Source: JAXMAZ01 sp046350115 (GTDB lineage: Bacteria; Planctomycetota; Planctomycetia; Gemmatales; Gemmataceae). Taken from it: DNA of 64,000 nt. Positions 25,375 through 35,536 of this stretch are shown in pieces (the stretch's first letter is position 1; each line of letters starts with the position of its first letter). The stretch covers positions 13,840-77,839 of the forward strand of contig JAXMAZ010000034.1 in the NCBI GenBank assembly GCA_046350115.1, written 5' to 3'. Below the pieces are notes generated by a model that saw only the letters and a program-made list of their open reading frames with translations, did not search any database and was not told the origin of the DNA. The translations under genes were made by a program, and so were the position numbers.

Positions 25375-28300
25375 GTGGGCAGCGCCAGCGGACGGACACC
25401 CGGACCGGACGCCCGGGCCGGCTACCTGATCGCGGTCGGGGCGACGGCCGCGGTCGCCGCCGCCCGGTCCGCCGTGGCGGCGGCCGTCGGGCCGATGGCC
25501 CCGTTCCCCCCGTTCGTCATCCCGGTCCTGCTGGCCGGCTGGGTCGGCGGCTTGCGGCCCGGGCTGCTGGCCACCGTCTTGGGCGCGGCAACCGCCGTCC
25601 TCCTGCCGACGACTCCGGCCCCGAGCTTCCTCCCGCTGGGGGTGGGGGCGGTCATGTTCCTGCTCGTCGGCGGGGGAGTATCCGGGCTGTGCGAGGGGCT
25701 GCACCGCGCCCGCCGGCGGGCGGACGCCCGGCGGGCGGACCTGGAGCAAACGGCGGCCGTCGCCCGGGCCAGCGAGGAGCGGCTGCGGCTGGTCGCCGAC
25801 TCGGCCCCGGTGCTGATCGCCCACTGCGACGCCGACCGCCGGTATCTGTTCGTCAACGCCCCATACGCCGCCCGGTTCGGGCTGACCCCGGCCGAGGTGG
25901 TCGGCAAAACCATCCCGCAGGTGGTCGGGGTGGTGGCGTTCGCCCGGTTCGCCCGGCACGTGGACGCGGCCCTGGCCGGCGAGCCGCAGGAGTTCGAGGT
26001 GGAGATCCCGTACACCGGGATCGGCCCCCACGTCATGCGGTGCGCGTACACCCCGGAGCGGGACGCCGGCGGCCGGGTGGTCGGGCTGGTGGCCGCCCTG
26101 GTCGACATCACCGACCGGAAGCGGGCCGAGGACGCGGTCCGGGCCAGCGAGGGGCGGTTCCGCACCCTGGTGGACACCGTGTCGGCGGTCGTCTGGACGA
26201 CCGACGGGGCCGGGGCGATCGTCACCCCCAACCCGTCCTGGGCGGCGTTCACCGGCCAGTCCCCGGCCGAGTACCTGGGGTGGGGGTGGCTGGACGCCGT
26301 CCACCCGGACGACCAGGCCCACACGGCGGCCGTCTGGCGGGCCGCCCTGAACGCCCTGACCCGGTACGAGACCGGGTACCGGCTCCGCCGGCGGGACGGG
26401 GTGTACCGGCACATGGTGGCCGCCGGGGCGCCGGTCCGGGACGCCGCCGGCCGGCTCCGGGAGTGGGTCGGCAACTGCGTCGACGTGACCGACCGGCTGC
26501 TCGCCCAGGACGCCATCCTGGCCAGCGAGGAGCGGCACCGGTGGCTGGTCGAGAACACCGCCGAGGCCATCTGGCGGTGCGAGCTGGACGAGCCGATCCC
26601 GACCGCCCTGCCGGCCGACGAGCAGGTGGACCGGATGTTCCGCCACGCCTACCTGGCCGAGGCGAACGCCGGCATGGCCCGCATCTACGGGTACGACTCG
26701 CCGGCCGCCCTGGCCGGGCTGCGGCTCCCCCAACTGCTGCCCGATGAGCCGGTCAACCGGGACTTCCTGCGGGCGTTCGTCGCCGCCGGGTACCGGCTGC
26801 TGGACGCCGAGTCGGCCGAGGTCGGGGCGGACGGGGAGCCGCGGTACCTGATCAACGGGCTGGTCGGGACGGTCGAGGCCGGGCACCTGGTCCGGGCGTT
26901 CGGCACCAGCCGGGACGTGACCGGCCGGCGGCGGGCCGAGCAGGCGCTGCGGCGGAACGAGGAGCGGCTGCGGCTGGCCCTGGCCGTCGCCCGGCTGGGG
27001 ACGTGGGAGTGGGAGCCGGCCGCCGGAGAGGTGACGGCCGACGACCGGACCCGGGACATGTGTGGGCTGCCCGCCGGGCCGCTGGCCGTGGCCGCGGTCG
27101 TCGCCCGCATCCACCCGGCCGACTGGCCTGGGGTGCAGACCTGCTTCCGGGCCGCCGCCCGGCCGCACGCGGACGGGGTGTATGCCGCCGAGTTCCGGGT
27201 CGTCCGCCCGGACGAGACGGTCCGGTGGGTGGCCGTCCGCGGGCAGACCACCTTCGCCGGCACCGGGGCCGACCGGCGGCCGGTCCGGACGGTCGGCACG
27301 GTGCTCGACATCACCGACCGGAAGCAGGCCGAGGACACCCTCCGCGAGCAGGCCGCCGCCCTGCGGGACGCCGACCGGCGGAAGGACGAGTTCCTGGCCA
27401 CCCTGGCCCACGAGCTGCGGAACCCGCTCGCCCCGCTCCGCAACGCCCTCGGAATCATGCGACTGGCCTGCCACGACCCGGCGGCCGTGGCCGCCGCCCG
27501 GGAGATGATGGAGCGGCAGCTCGCCCACCTGGTCCGGCTGGTGGACGACCTGATGGACGTGTCCCGGATCACCCGCGGCCGGCTCGCCCTGCGGCCCCAG
27601 CCGGTCGCCCTGGCGGACGTCGTCCACGCGGCCGTCGAGACCGCCCGCCCGCTGCTCGACCAGCGGCGGCACGAACTGGCCGTCGACCTGCCCGCCGCCC
27701 CGGTCCGGCTGGTGGCCGACGCCACCCGGCTGGCCCAGGTGTTCGCTAACCTGCTGACCAACGCGGCCAAGTACACCGACCTGGGCGGCCGGGTGACGCT
27801 GACCGCCACCGTCGAACAGGCGGACGACGAACCCGAGGCGACGGAGCCACGGCCGTCTTCGTCCGACGAGTCGTGGTCGGAACCCGCCGTCCGCCGTCCG
27901 CCGTCCGCCGTCGTCCGGGTGTCGGTCGCGGACACCGGGGCCGGCATCCCGGCCGACCACCTGGCCCGGGTGTTCGACCTGTTCACCCAGGTGCCGGGCA
28001 CCCTGGACCGCAGCCAGGGCGGGCTGGGCATCGGGCTGTCCCTGGTCCGCGGCCTGGTGCAGATGCACGGCGGCACGGTCGAGGCTCACAGCGACGGCCC
28101 CGGCCGCGGGAGCGTGTTCGTCGTCACCCTTCCGGTGACGGCGGACGCGGGCGTGGGGACGAAGGAGCCGGTGGGAGTCCCCGCGAACGGGTTGCCGCCG
28201 GCGTCGGGCGCGAAATCCGCCTTCCCCCCTCCCCCATCCCCCTTGCGAAAACGAGTGCTGGTGGCAGACGACAACCCGGACTCGGCGGCCAGCCTGGCGA

Positions 28301-28659
28301 CCCTACTGGAACTACTCGGGTGCGAGGTGCGGGTCGCGGCGGACGGGCTGGCGGCGGTGACAGTGGCGGCCGAGTTCCGCCCGGCGGTGGTGCTGCTCGA
28401 CCTGGGGATGCCGCACCTGGACGGGTACGAGGCGTGCCGCCGGATGCGGGCCGAGCCGTGGGGCCGGGCGGCGGTGCTGATCGCCCAGACCGGGTGGGGC
28501 CAGGAGGAGGACCGTCGGCGGACCCGGGAAGCCGGGTTCGACCACCACCTGGTCAAGCCGGTCGACCCGGCCGCCCTCGTCCGCCTGTTGGCCGACCGGG
28601 GCGGCCCGGCGGTCGTCAGTACTCCACCCCCAGCCGCAGAAACACCCCATCCAGGCTGA
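25375..28659 (+). CDS. Hybrid sensor histidine kinase with DUF4118-like membrane domain, four PAS domains and receiver
   Basis: This is a 1094-residue protein. Residues about 15-110 hold several hydrophobic helices ending in an arginine-rich heptad, as in DUF4118/KdpD-type sensors. Four PAS/PAC units follow (about 130-250, 255-385, 390-525 and 528-655), each ending in a DITDRKxAED-like tail. HisKA contains LATLAHELRNPLAPL with the phospho-His at 679. HATPase_c has the N box LTNAAKY, DTGAGIP and GGLGIGLSLV, and contains an insertion with a GCCGTCC tandem repeat near 27886-27916. The C-terminal receiver has VVLLDLGMPHLDG with phospho-Asp 1009 and LVKPVD. The GTG start at 25375 follows an AAGG site. 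Its 3' end overlaps the convergent porin gene by 44 bp. The signal sensed is unknown. Confidence 0.93.
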   Translation: MGSASGRTPGPDARAGYLIAVGATAAVAAARSAVAAAVGPMAPFPPFVIPVLLAGWVGGLRPGLLATVLGAATAVLLPTTPAPSFLPLGVGAVMFLLVGGGVSGLCEGLHRARRRADARRADLEQTAAVARASEERLRLVADSAPVLIAHCDADRRYLFVNAPYAARFGLTPAEVVGKTIPQVVGVVAFARFARHVDAALAGEPQEFEVEIPYTGIGPHVMRCAYTPERDAGGRVVGLVAALVDITDRKRAEDAVRASEGRFRTLVDTVSAVVWTTDGAGAIVTPNPSWAAFTGQSPAEYLGWGWLDAVHPDDQAHTAAVWRAALNALTRYETGYRLRRRDGVYRHMVAAGAPVRDAAGRLREWVGNCVDVTDRLLAQDAILASEERHRWLVENTAEAIWRCELDEPIPTALPADEQVDRMFRHAYLAEANAGMARIYGYDSPAALAGLRLPQLLPDEPVNRDFLRAFVAAGYRLLDAESAEVGADGEPRYLINGLVGTVEAGHLVRAFGTSRDVTGRRRAEQALRRNEERLRLALAVARLGTWEWEPAAGEVTADDRTRDMCGLPAGPLAVAAVVARIHPADWPGVQTCFRAAARPHADGVYAAEFRVVRPDETVRWVAVRGQTTFAGTGADRRPVRTVGTVLDITDRKQAEDTLREQAAALRDADRRKDEFLATLAHELRNPLAPLRNALGIMRLACHDPAAVAAAREMMERQLAHLVRLVDDLMDVSRITRGRLALRPQPVALADVVHAAVETARPLLDQRRHELAVDLPAAPVRLVADATRLAQVFANLLTNAAKYTDLGGRVTLTATVEQADDEPEATEPRPSSSDESWSEPAVRRPPSAVVRVSVADTGAGIPADHLARVFDLFTQVPGTLDRSQGGLGIGLSLVRGLVQMHGGTVEAHSDGPGRGSVFVVTLPVTADAGVGTKEPVGVPANGLPPASGAKSAFPPPPSPLRKRVLVADDNPDSAASLATLLELLGCEVRVAADGLAAVTVAAEFRPAVVLLDLGMPHLDGYEACRRMRAEPWGRAAVLIAQTGWGQEEDRRRTREAGFDHHLVKPVDPAALVRLLADRGGPAVVSTPPPAAETPHPG

Positions 28660-29680
28660 GGTCCGACCGCCGCCGGGCCACCCGGCCGTCGGCGAAGTCG
28701 TCGGTGAACGACGGCCGGCTGACCGCCCCGAACCAGTGCGTCACCTCGTACCCGGCGGCCACGCTCACCGTCCGCCACCGGTAGCTGCCGCCCAGCCCGA
28801 CGGACACCACCGGGGCCACCCCGCTGAACCGGTCGGCCACGTCCGCGAGAAGAACCGCCCCGTTGGCGTTCGTCTCCCGGCCGCGGCCGTCGAACGTGCC
28901 GAACAGCAGCCCGCCGCGGGCGGTGCCGAACAGGCTCAGCCGGCGGGTGACGGTCCAGGCGGCCTCCGCCCCGGCGGTCGGCCCGGCTCCCTGGAAGCCG
29001 CTCCCCGAATGCACCGCCGCCTGCCGGGCGAGCGCCCCGTCGGCCGACGCCCCGAGGCAGGTGTCGATGTCGGCGAACCGCACCCCGGCGAACGGCCGCA
29101 AGGTCAGGTGCGGGTCCACGGCCACGGCCTTCGAGAAGTCCAGGTCGAACAGGTCGTAGTTCAGGCGGGCGGTGCCGGTCAGCCGGGCCGCCTGGTCGAC
29201 GATGCCGGGGCGGTTGAGCAGCGGGTACACCACCCCGCCCGGCGGGGCGACGGCGTCCTGGGTTCCTGTGCTGTTGAAGTGGGTGTACGTCAGCCCGACG
29301 GTCCACCCGGACCCGGCGAACCGGTAGCCGGCCCCGACCCGCAGCCCGGCCCGGGCGTCGAGCGGTACGTCCCGGACGCGGCCCATCGGGGTGAGGTCGG
29401 CCCGGGGGTCGAGCAGGGCGAAGGCGGCGTCCCCGAGCCGCGGCCGCCACAGCAGCACCTCGCCGGTGGCGAACCACGCCCCGGGTTCGTCGCACAGCGT
29501 CTGCGTGACCGCGGGCGGGGCGGACCGGCCGGGCAAGGTCGGCGGGGTGAGGTCCACGACCTCACCGACCGGCTCGGCGACGAGGCCGCTGGGCACGACC
29601 GGCGGCTGGCCGGCGCGAGCAGACCCGAGGGCCAGCGCGACGGCCGCCGACGCGGCGACGAGGCGGGATAGTGTGTTCAT
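28616..29680 (-). CDS. Outer-membrane beta-barrel protein (Lpg1974/MOMP-like family)
   Basis: This 354-residue exported protein has a signal peptide (NTLSRLVAASAAVALALGSARA). The mature part has alternating hydrophobic beta strands, and the segments WFATGEVLLWRPRL and GVFLRLGVEY with a terminal aromatic, typical of the Lpg1974 pore-forming family that is numerous in Gemmata relatives. I start at ATG 29680; the frame extends to 29728 without a signal. The last 44 bases overlap, tail to tail, the histidine kinase gene. It is probably an outer-membrane channel; the substrate is unknown. Confidence 0.8.
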   Translation of the reverse strand: MNTLSRLVAASAAVALALGSARAGQPPVVPSGLVAEPVGEVVDLTPPTLPGRSAPPAVTQTLCDEPGAWFATGEVLLWRPRLGDAAFALLDPRADLTPMGRVRDVPLDARAGLRVGAGYRFAGSGWTVGLTYTHFNSTGTQDAVAPPGGVVYPLLNRPGIVDQAARLTGTARLNYDLFDLDFSKAVAVDPHLTLRPFAGVRFADIDTCLGASADGALARQAAVHSGSGFQGAGPTAGAEAAWTVTRRLSLFGTARGGLLFGTFDGRGRETNANGAVLLADVADRFSGVAPVVSVGLGGSYRWRTVSVAAGYEVTHWFGAVSRPSFTDDFADGRVARRRSDLSLDGVFLRLGVEY

Positions 29681-29792
29681 GACGCCGACCCGGGGAACGG
29701 ATTCGCCCGCCCCATAGCCGGGCCGCACGCCCGCCGCAAGCCGAACCGACGGCTTGAATCACCCGCCCCGCCGGGCGACAATCGCCGGCACT

Positions 29793-32353
29793 ATGAACCA
29801 GCCGCTGCCGCCGGTCACGAACATCCGCCAGCTAACCAGGATGATCCAGTCGGTAATGCGGAAGGACAGTAGGGCGCTGCAGTTCGAACTACGGGCTGGC
29901 AATGTGCCGGTGCCGGGCTACCGGTTGGCCGAACCTCTCGGCGAGACAACGTTCGGGCCGTTGTGGTCGGCCGTTGGGCCGACCGGGGCCGCTTGTAACT
30001 TGTTGTTCATCCCGCTGAGCAGAAACGGCGGGTTGAAGGAACTCCGGGCGATGGGCCGGGTGAGGCGGCTCCGCCACCCGAATCTGGTCCCTGTCCTCGG
30101 AGTATGGTTGCGAGATACCCAGGGGAACACGCTGGGGGACAGTGACCCCGGCCAAGCCCCGTCGTTCCAGATGGCCGGGGACAAACAGTTGGTGCTGGCT
30201 ACAGGACCGGGCAATCGAACGCTAGGAGCTGTGCTCGCCCGCTACCAAGCCCATCCGGAGCCGGACGCCCTGCCCGGCGGGCTGGGGCTGCGGCGGCTGC
30301 TCAAGTACATGCAGGACGCGGCCGCCGGCATCGACTACCTGAACATCCGGGACAAGGACCGGGGCGGGAACGGGGCGGTCGAGATCATCCACTGCGACAT
30401 CAAGCCGGGCAACCTGCTCCTGGTCAACGGCCGCGTGCAGGTGTGCTACCACGGGTGGGCAAAAGCCCTTGATAGCAGCCCCGGCCAGGACGCCCGGACG
30501 ACCATGGCCGCCGGCACCGCCGCCTACGCCGCCCCGGAGCTGATCAACAACGAGCCGGGGGAGTGGACCGACCAGTACTGCCTGGCCATCACCTACTACG
30601 AGCTGCGGACCGGCACCCTGCCGTTCCCCGAGCACCGGGCGCTCCAGGCCCACCTGCTCGGTGTTCTTGACTTCGACGGCGTGTCCGAGCCTGAGCGCGA
30701 GGTGTTAAAGCGGGCGACCGCTATGCAACCGGACAAGCGTTTCCCGACCTGCACCGAGTTTGTTGAGGCGCTGTACACCCAGACCGGCACCGTAGATTTT
30801 GGAGATAACCTGCAGGCTGACCCGGAACTGACGACAGGGTCGGGTGAGTGGTCGGTACCGCCGAGCAAAACGATGGCGTGGTCGGCTAGCTCCGACACCC
30901 CGCGGGACGACCGTCCGCCGCTGGGCACCCGGAACCCTGGCCCGCGGTACAAGCGGTCGGACCCGCCGACGAAGCCCGGCAGTGGGAAGAAGGTGGCGGC
31001 GGTCGCCCTCATCGCAGTGTCGATTGCAACCGCTGCGCTCATCGCGGCGGTCAGAACAGCAGTTGAAGGGCGGACGGGATTCGCCTGGGGTTTCGCTCTG
31101 CTCGCTGTCTTAGCCCTTGCAATCTTCCTCCTCCGAACTCGAAGGACAACTCAGGAACCCCAACCGTCGGCCGTCGCCCCATCGATGCCGGATTCCGCAC
31201 GCGAGTCACCGGACGGCTCGGTCGCCACACTCCCACTCGGTCCGCCACCTGCGGGCAGCCTCACGCCTGCATCGCCGCCGACCGACACGACCCTGACCGC
31301 TTCACCGGACCTGTTTCAGAACAGTACGACCCCATACCGGCCCACTCCAGATCGCACGCTGACCCAAGATGTGGGAGCGGTACTAGACGCGGGGCGGTCT
31401 CCCGACACACCCACCCGCACGCTCACGCACGACCCGTTGAACGTCCTCACGGCGGCACACGCCCCGCCTCGCACCCTGACGGTCCCGCCCGGCGACCCGG
31501 CCCCGCTGCCCGGCTTGGCCCCGGTGCTGGACAAGTACGCCATCGTCCGCCACCTCGGCGAAGGGTCGTTCGGCACCGTCTTCCTCGCCCACCCCAAGGG
31601 CCACCCGGACAAGCCGCTCGCCATCAAGTTCTTCGTGTACGGCAGTACCCGTCGGTGGCGGCTCCTCCAGGCCGAGGTGCAGCGGCTGGCCGACCTCGGC
31701 GGGGTGAGCGGGATCGTCCAACTGCTCGACGTGAACGCCGACGCCGACCCGCCCCACTTCGTCATGCCGTTCGCCGAGGGCGGGTCGCTGGCCGACCGGG
31801 TCCGGCGGGACGGGTCGCTGTCGGCGGCGGCCGTCGCCGGGCTGGCCGGCCAGATCGCGGGGTCGCTCGCCGGCGTCCACAACCGGGGGGTGGTCCACTG
31901 CGACCTGAAGCCGGCCAACATCCTCCTCGACGCGGCCGACCGCCCGCTGCTGGCCGACTTCGGCCAGGCCCAACTGGTCGGAGGACGCCCCGGCCCTGGG
32001 CACCCTGTTCTACATGCCGCCGGACCAGGCCGACCCGACCCCGGCCGCCGGACCCGCGGTGGGACGTGTACGCCCTGGGCGCGGTGCTGCACACCCTGCT
32101 CACCGGCAAGCTGCCGCACGCCGACGACACCGTCCGGGCGGAGCTGGACGACACGGTGACGCTGGGGGAGAAGCTGCGGCGATACCGGGATTGGCTGCGG
32201 GCCGCCCCGCCGGCCCGGGGGCACCACCCGGCGTGCCCGGACCCGGCCCTGTGCGGGGTGATCGACCGGTGCCTGTGCGCCGACCCGGCCGACCGGTACG
32301 CGGACGCGGCGGCGGTGCTGGCCGACCTGACCGCCGGGGTCAGGGCCGGGTGA
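29793..32353 (+). CDS. Tandem pseudokinase - membrane - Ser/Thr kinase protein (frame broken near 31981 and 32050)
   Basis: ATG 29793 opens a kinase-like domain (residues about 30-330) that lacks the VAxK lysine (ACNLLFIPL instead). It has HCDIKPGNLLL where HRD is expected and CYHGW in place of DFG, so it is probably a pseudokinase. Two hydrophobic helices follow at about 410-455 (KVAAVALIAVSIATAALIAA and GFALLAVLALAIFLL), then a Thr/Pro-rich linker. A second, canonical kinase domain has GEGSFGTVF, AIKFF, HCDLKPANI and DFGQAQ. At about 31981 the frame breaks; a second frame supplies APALGTLFYMPPDQADP and a third, from about 32050, RWDVYALGAVLHTLLTGKLP to the stop at 32353. Restoring two bases gives one protein of about 850 residues. 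Confidence 0.75.
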
Positions 32354-33935
32354 GCGCGTCGAACAGCTTGCGGAAGTCGCCGGAGTTGTACTTCGCGGCC
32401 CGCTTCGCCCGGTCGGTGTAAGTGCCCCGCTCCTGGAGCAGCGGGTTCTTCTCCGCCTCCCGGACGGTCAGCCCGACGGCCGCGTGCAGCTCCCGAAGCG
32501 GACTGTTCGGGAAGGTCGGCGGCGGGGCCGGCTTGTCCAGTTGCGGGCCGGGCGGAGTCGGCTTCGGCGGGGTCGTCAGTTCGTCGGTGATGACGGTCGC
32601 CGACCGGGCGAGCTGGGTGGCCCCGTCCGGGTCCAGGTAGTCGCGGCGAGAGAGGTCGTTCGCCTCGGCCCCGAGGGCAGCCACCAGCGAGCGGGCAGCG
32701 GCCGGGGTGTACTCGATGCCGTCGAGCGCCTTCAGCACCTCGCCGCACACGACGGCCAACGCCTCAGCCTTTGCGACCGCCTCCGGTTTATCCCCGAACG
32801 GCGCCTTGTCGAACACCGTGCGGAACTCACGGTAGGCTTTCTCGAACTCGTCGCGGACGGCGGCCGTTTCCGGCAGGGCGGCGGCGGCGTGCCGGAGGAC
32901 GGCTCGCGTCGCCCACACCGGCCACGTCTGCGGGACCGGCCGGCCGGGGGTGCCGGGGAACCCGCTCTTCTGCCGGTCGCCGTTCACCCGCAGTTCGTGG
33001 TGGCAGGCGGCGCAGTTGAAGTGGGCGAAGTCGAGCATCCCGCCGGACTTGTCCGGGCCGAAGCCGACGAGCTTGGCCGACTCCCGCAAGGCCGTCACCG
33101 CCCCGACGGCGACCAGCCGGGCCGCCTCCACCTCACCGGCACGGTAGTGGAACAGCTCCTTCAGCTTGCCGGGTGCCTTGAGTTGCTTGGCGATCTCATC
33201 CCGTGCCCCGCCGGTGAAATCGACGGCCGCCGCCGGCCGCCAGTGCCGCGGCTCGTCCCGGCTGAACGTCGCCAGCTCGAACGGCGGCAGGGGCGGGTGC
33301 CCGGCGGCGTACATGGCGTGGGTGACGAACCGCCCCTTTTCCGCGCTGCCGATATGGCATTCGACGCAGGTGGTGGCCCGGACGGCCGGGTCACGGAGGT
33401 CGGTCTGGCCGAGCTTCGCCTTGTCCGGCGGTCGCGTCATCCGCCACACGGCATCCTCGATGTGTTTCGGCCACCACTCCTGGGCGGGGCCGTGACACGC
33501 CTGGCAGTTCACTCCGAATGTCGTGCTAAACCGTTCCGCCGCGGTCTCGGACAGGGCCGCGTGTGGCTGCGTGTCCGTGCTGTGGCAGACCAGGCAGGCC
33601 GGCTGTGCGGCCGCCGCTTTGGCGTCTCCCCGGTACAGGCGGGTGGAAATCGCACGCCCCAGCGGGGAGTCCAGCGCCGCGAACGCCTTGCGATGGAGGT
33701 CGTATTGCTCCCAATAGGTGGACTCGTGGAACAGGACGAACTTGTTGCGCCCGCCTGTCACGTCGCGGTCGGTCGGCCGTTCGTGACACTTGAGACAAGT
33801 GGTTTCAAAGGCCGTGTCTTTGATGAAACTCGGCCCGGACTTGGGCGGGGCCGCGGCCGGCGGCTGGGCGGGCAGCAACCCCCCAGCCGCGACCGCGAAC
33901 AGCACGGCGGCCCCAAACCACACTCGCCGCGTCAC
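32340..33935 (-). CDS. Pentahaem c-type cytochrome (cytochrome c554-like)
   Basis: This 531-residue exported protein has a signal peptide (RRVWFGAAVLFAVAAGG) and five haem c sites: CLKCH, CLVCH, CQACH, CVECH and CAACHH. Between sites 4 and 5 it has MYAAGHPPLPPFELATF and RHW, a block also present in the pentahaem proteins at 33932 and 55081, so the three are paralogues of the c554/multihaem type. The C-terminal 200 residues are haem-free and helical. The GTG start at 33935 overlaps the upstream gene's stop as GTGA, so the two are translationally coupled. Expected role: periplasmic electron carrier or oxidoreductase; the substrate is unknown. Confidence 0.9.
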   Translation of the reverse strand: MTRRVWFGAAVLFAVAAGGLLPAQPPAAAPPKSGPSFIKDTAFETTCLKCHERPTDRDVTGGRNKFVLFHESTYWEQYDLHRKAFAALDSPLGRAISTRLYRGDAKAAAAQPACLVCHSTDTQPHAALSETAAERFSTTFGVNCQACHGPAQEWWPKHIEDAVWRMTRPPDKAKLGQTDLRDPAVRATTCVECHIGSAEKGRFVTHAMYAAGHPPLPPFELATFSRDEPRHWRPAAAVDFTGGARDEIAKQLKAPGKLKELFHYRAGEVEAARLVAVGAVTALRESAKLVGFGPDKSGGMLDFAHFNCAACHHELRVNGDRQKSGFPGTPGRPVPQTWPVWATRAVLRHAAAALPETAAVRDEFEKAYREFRTVFDKAPFGDKPEAVAKAEALAVVCGEVLKALDGIEYTPAAARSLVAALGAEANDLSRRDYLDPDGATQLARSATVITDELTTPPKPTPPGPQLDKPAPPPTFPNSPLRELHAAVGLTVREAEKNPLLQERGTYTDRAKRAAKYNSGDFRKLFDALTRP

Positions 33936-35413
33936 GGTCGTTCCCCCGAGTCGAGCCGGGCGGCCAGGGCCGCCCACGCCGCCTTGTGCCGTGCCCGGTC
34001 ATCCGCCGTCCACTGCGGTCCGTCTTGCCCCCGGCGGAATCGCAGTTCGGCGGCCAGCGTGCGGAGGTCGGCCTCCAGCCCCGGCGCCCGTGCCGACGAG
34101 TCTACCCGGACCAGCGCCCGGTACAACGCCGCGGCCCCCAAGAACCCCTGCACGTACCGGTCCCAGTCGGTGCTGGGGGCGTCCGTCGTCGGCACGTCGT
34201 CGGCGAACCGGGCGACGTGCCGCAGCGCGGCCCGCAGTTCCGCCGGGGTGAGCGGGTGGGAAGCGGACCGACGGTCGGCCGCCGATTGCAGGTCGGTCAG
34301 CCAGCGGTCGAGGTCGGCGACGGCGGCCGTCGCGGCGTCCCGGGTCCGGGCCGGGGGCGGGCGGTCGGTCTCGCGGAACAACGCCGCGAGGGCCACAAGC
34401 CCTGTCGGCCGCTCGCTCGGTGATAACCACCCCGCGGTCGGCTGGCCCGCGAGCCGCAGCGTCAACGGATAGGCCCAGCTTCCCCACGGCAGTTGGCCCG
34501 CTTTCGGGGCGTTCGTCCGGTCCGACCGAACCCCGCCACCGGCCGCCGGCGCCAACCCCTGGTGGCAGGCGAAGCAGGCGTATTCGGCCAACTCCGGCCA
34601 GTCCCGCTTCCGCTCCGACGCCTCGGCCGCCCGGTGCCGAAGCAGGTCGGCCGCCGCCCGGGCCGTCGCCGCCTGGCCGATCAGCCACTCCCACGCCTCG
34701 GCGTCCGGCCCGAGGGTGGTCTCCCGCCAGTGCCGGGGGTACAGCGGCTCGGCCTGGTACGCGGCCAGCTCGAACCGCAGGGCCGGGTGGCCGGCCGCGA
34801 TCAGCCGGTGATCGACCTCCCGCCCCGGTCCCCCGACGTGGCACCCGGCGCAGATCTTCGCCCGGTCCGCCAGCCGCTTCGTCGGGACGAGGCCGAACCC
34901 GGCTTTGTCGGCCGCGGAGAGTGCCTTCCAGCCGGCGGTGTAGTGGACACTCAGATACCGCTCGGCCGCCCCGTGGCAGTTCTCGCAGGACGCGGAGCGG
35001 TGGGCCTCGTCGGTCGGCTCCAACGGCTCGGCCGGGTTCGGCGGGGCGGCCCCGTGGCACGCCAGGCAGGCGGCGGTGCGGTGGGCCGGGGCGTGAGCGG
35101 CCCCGCCGGCCAGGCTGCGGACCATCCGTTCGGACCGCTCCTGGAACAGCACGGCGAACGCCCGTCGGTGCGGGTCGGCCGCGGTGACGGTGCCGTACTC
35201 GCTGCCGGCCGCCCCCTTCGGGCCGTCGCCGCCATGGCAACTCGCGGCCGCGCACGACGGGCTGCCGACCACCCGTGCGGGGGCGATCGAGGGGCCAGCC
35301 GGCTGAACAACGGGGGCGGCAGTGGTCGGGCGGACCGGGCCGGTGAGGGCGATCACGCCGGCGGTCCCGAGGATCGCGGTCGCGACGGCCAGCCGGCGGG
35401 GGTGCGAGGGCAT
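33932..35413 (-). CDS. Pentahaem c-type cytochrome (cytochrome c554-like)
   Basis: This 493-residue protein has an uncleaved or cleaved N-terminal hydrophobic helix (RRLAVATAILGTAGVIALTG) and five haem sites. The first is an unusual CX4CH (CAAASCH), followed by CLACH, CENCH, CAGCH and CFACH. The block LIAAGHPALRFELAAY with RHW separates the fourth and fifth sites, as in its two paralogues. It lies between the coupled pentahaem gene downstream (4-base overlap) and the decahaem gene upstream (123 bp). I start at ATG 35413; 35443 would add ten residues. It is probably periplasmic. Confidence 0.9.
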   Translation of the reverse strand: MPSHPRRLAVATAILGTAGVIALTGPVRPTTAAPVVQPAGPSIAPARVVGSPSCAAASCHGGDGPKGAAGSEYGTVTAADPHRRAFAVLFQERSERMVRSLAGGAAHAPAHRTAACLACHGAAPPNPAEPLEPTDEAHRSASCENCHGAAERYLSVHYTAGWKALSAADKAGFGLVPTKRLADRAKICAGCHVGGPGREVDHRLIAAGHPALRFELAAYQAEPLYPRHWRETTLGPDAEAWEWLIGQAATARAAADLLRHRAAEASERKRDWPELAEYACFACHQGLAPAAGGGVRSDRTNAPKAGQLPWGSWAYPLTLRLAGQPTAGWLSPSERPTGLVALAALFRETDRPPPARTRDAATAAVADLDRWLTDLQSAADRRSASHPLTPAELRAALRHVARFADDVPTTDAPSTDWDRYVQGFLGAAALYRALVRVDSSARAPGLEADLRTLAAELRFRRGQDGPQWTADDRARHKAAWAALAARLDSGERP

Positions 35414-35536
35414 GGGGCGGGTCCGCAAGAGGGTCGTCCCCAATGCTCGACCCCAACCGTCCGGGAGTCAAGCGGGCGGGCCGACCCCGCCCCCGATTGG
35501 GAGACGACCGCCCGGCACACGCGGCAGAGTCACCGG

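Noticed and set aside
24148..28089. A 1313-codon minus-strand open frame
   Set aside because: It is an antisense shadow of the ferritin-like and histidine kinase genes, with low-complexity composition and no motif.
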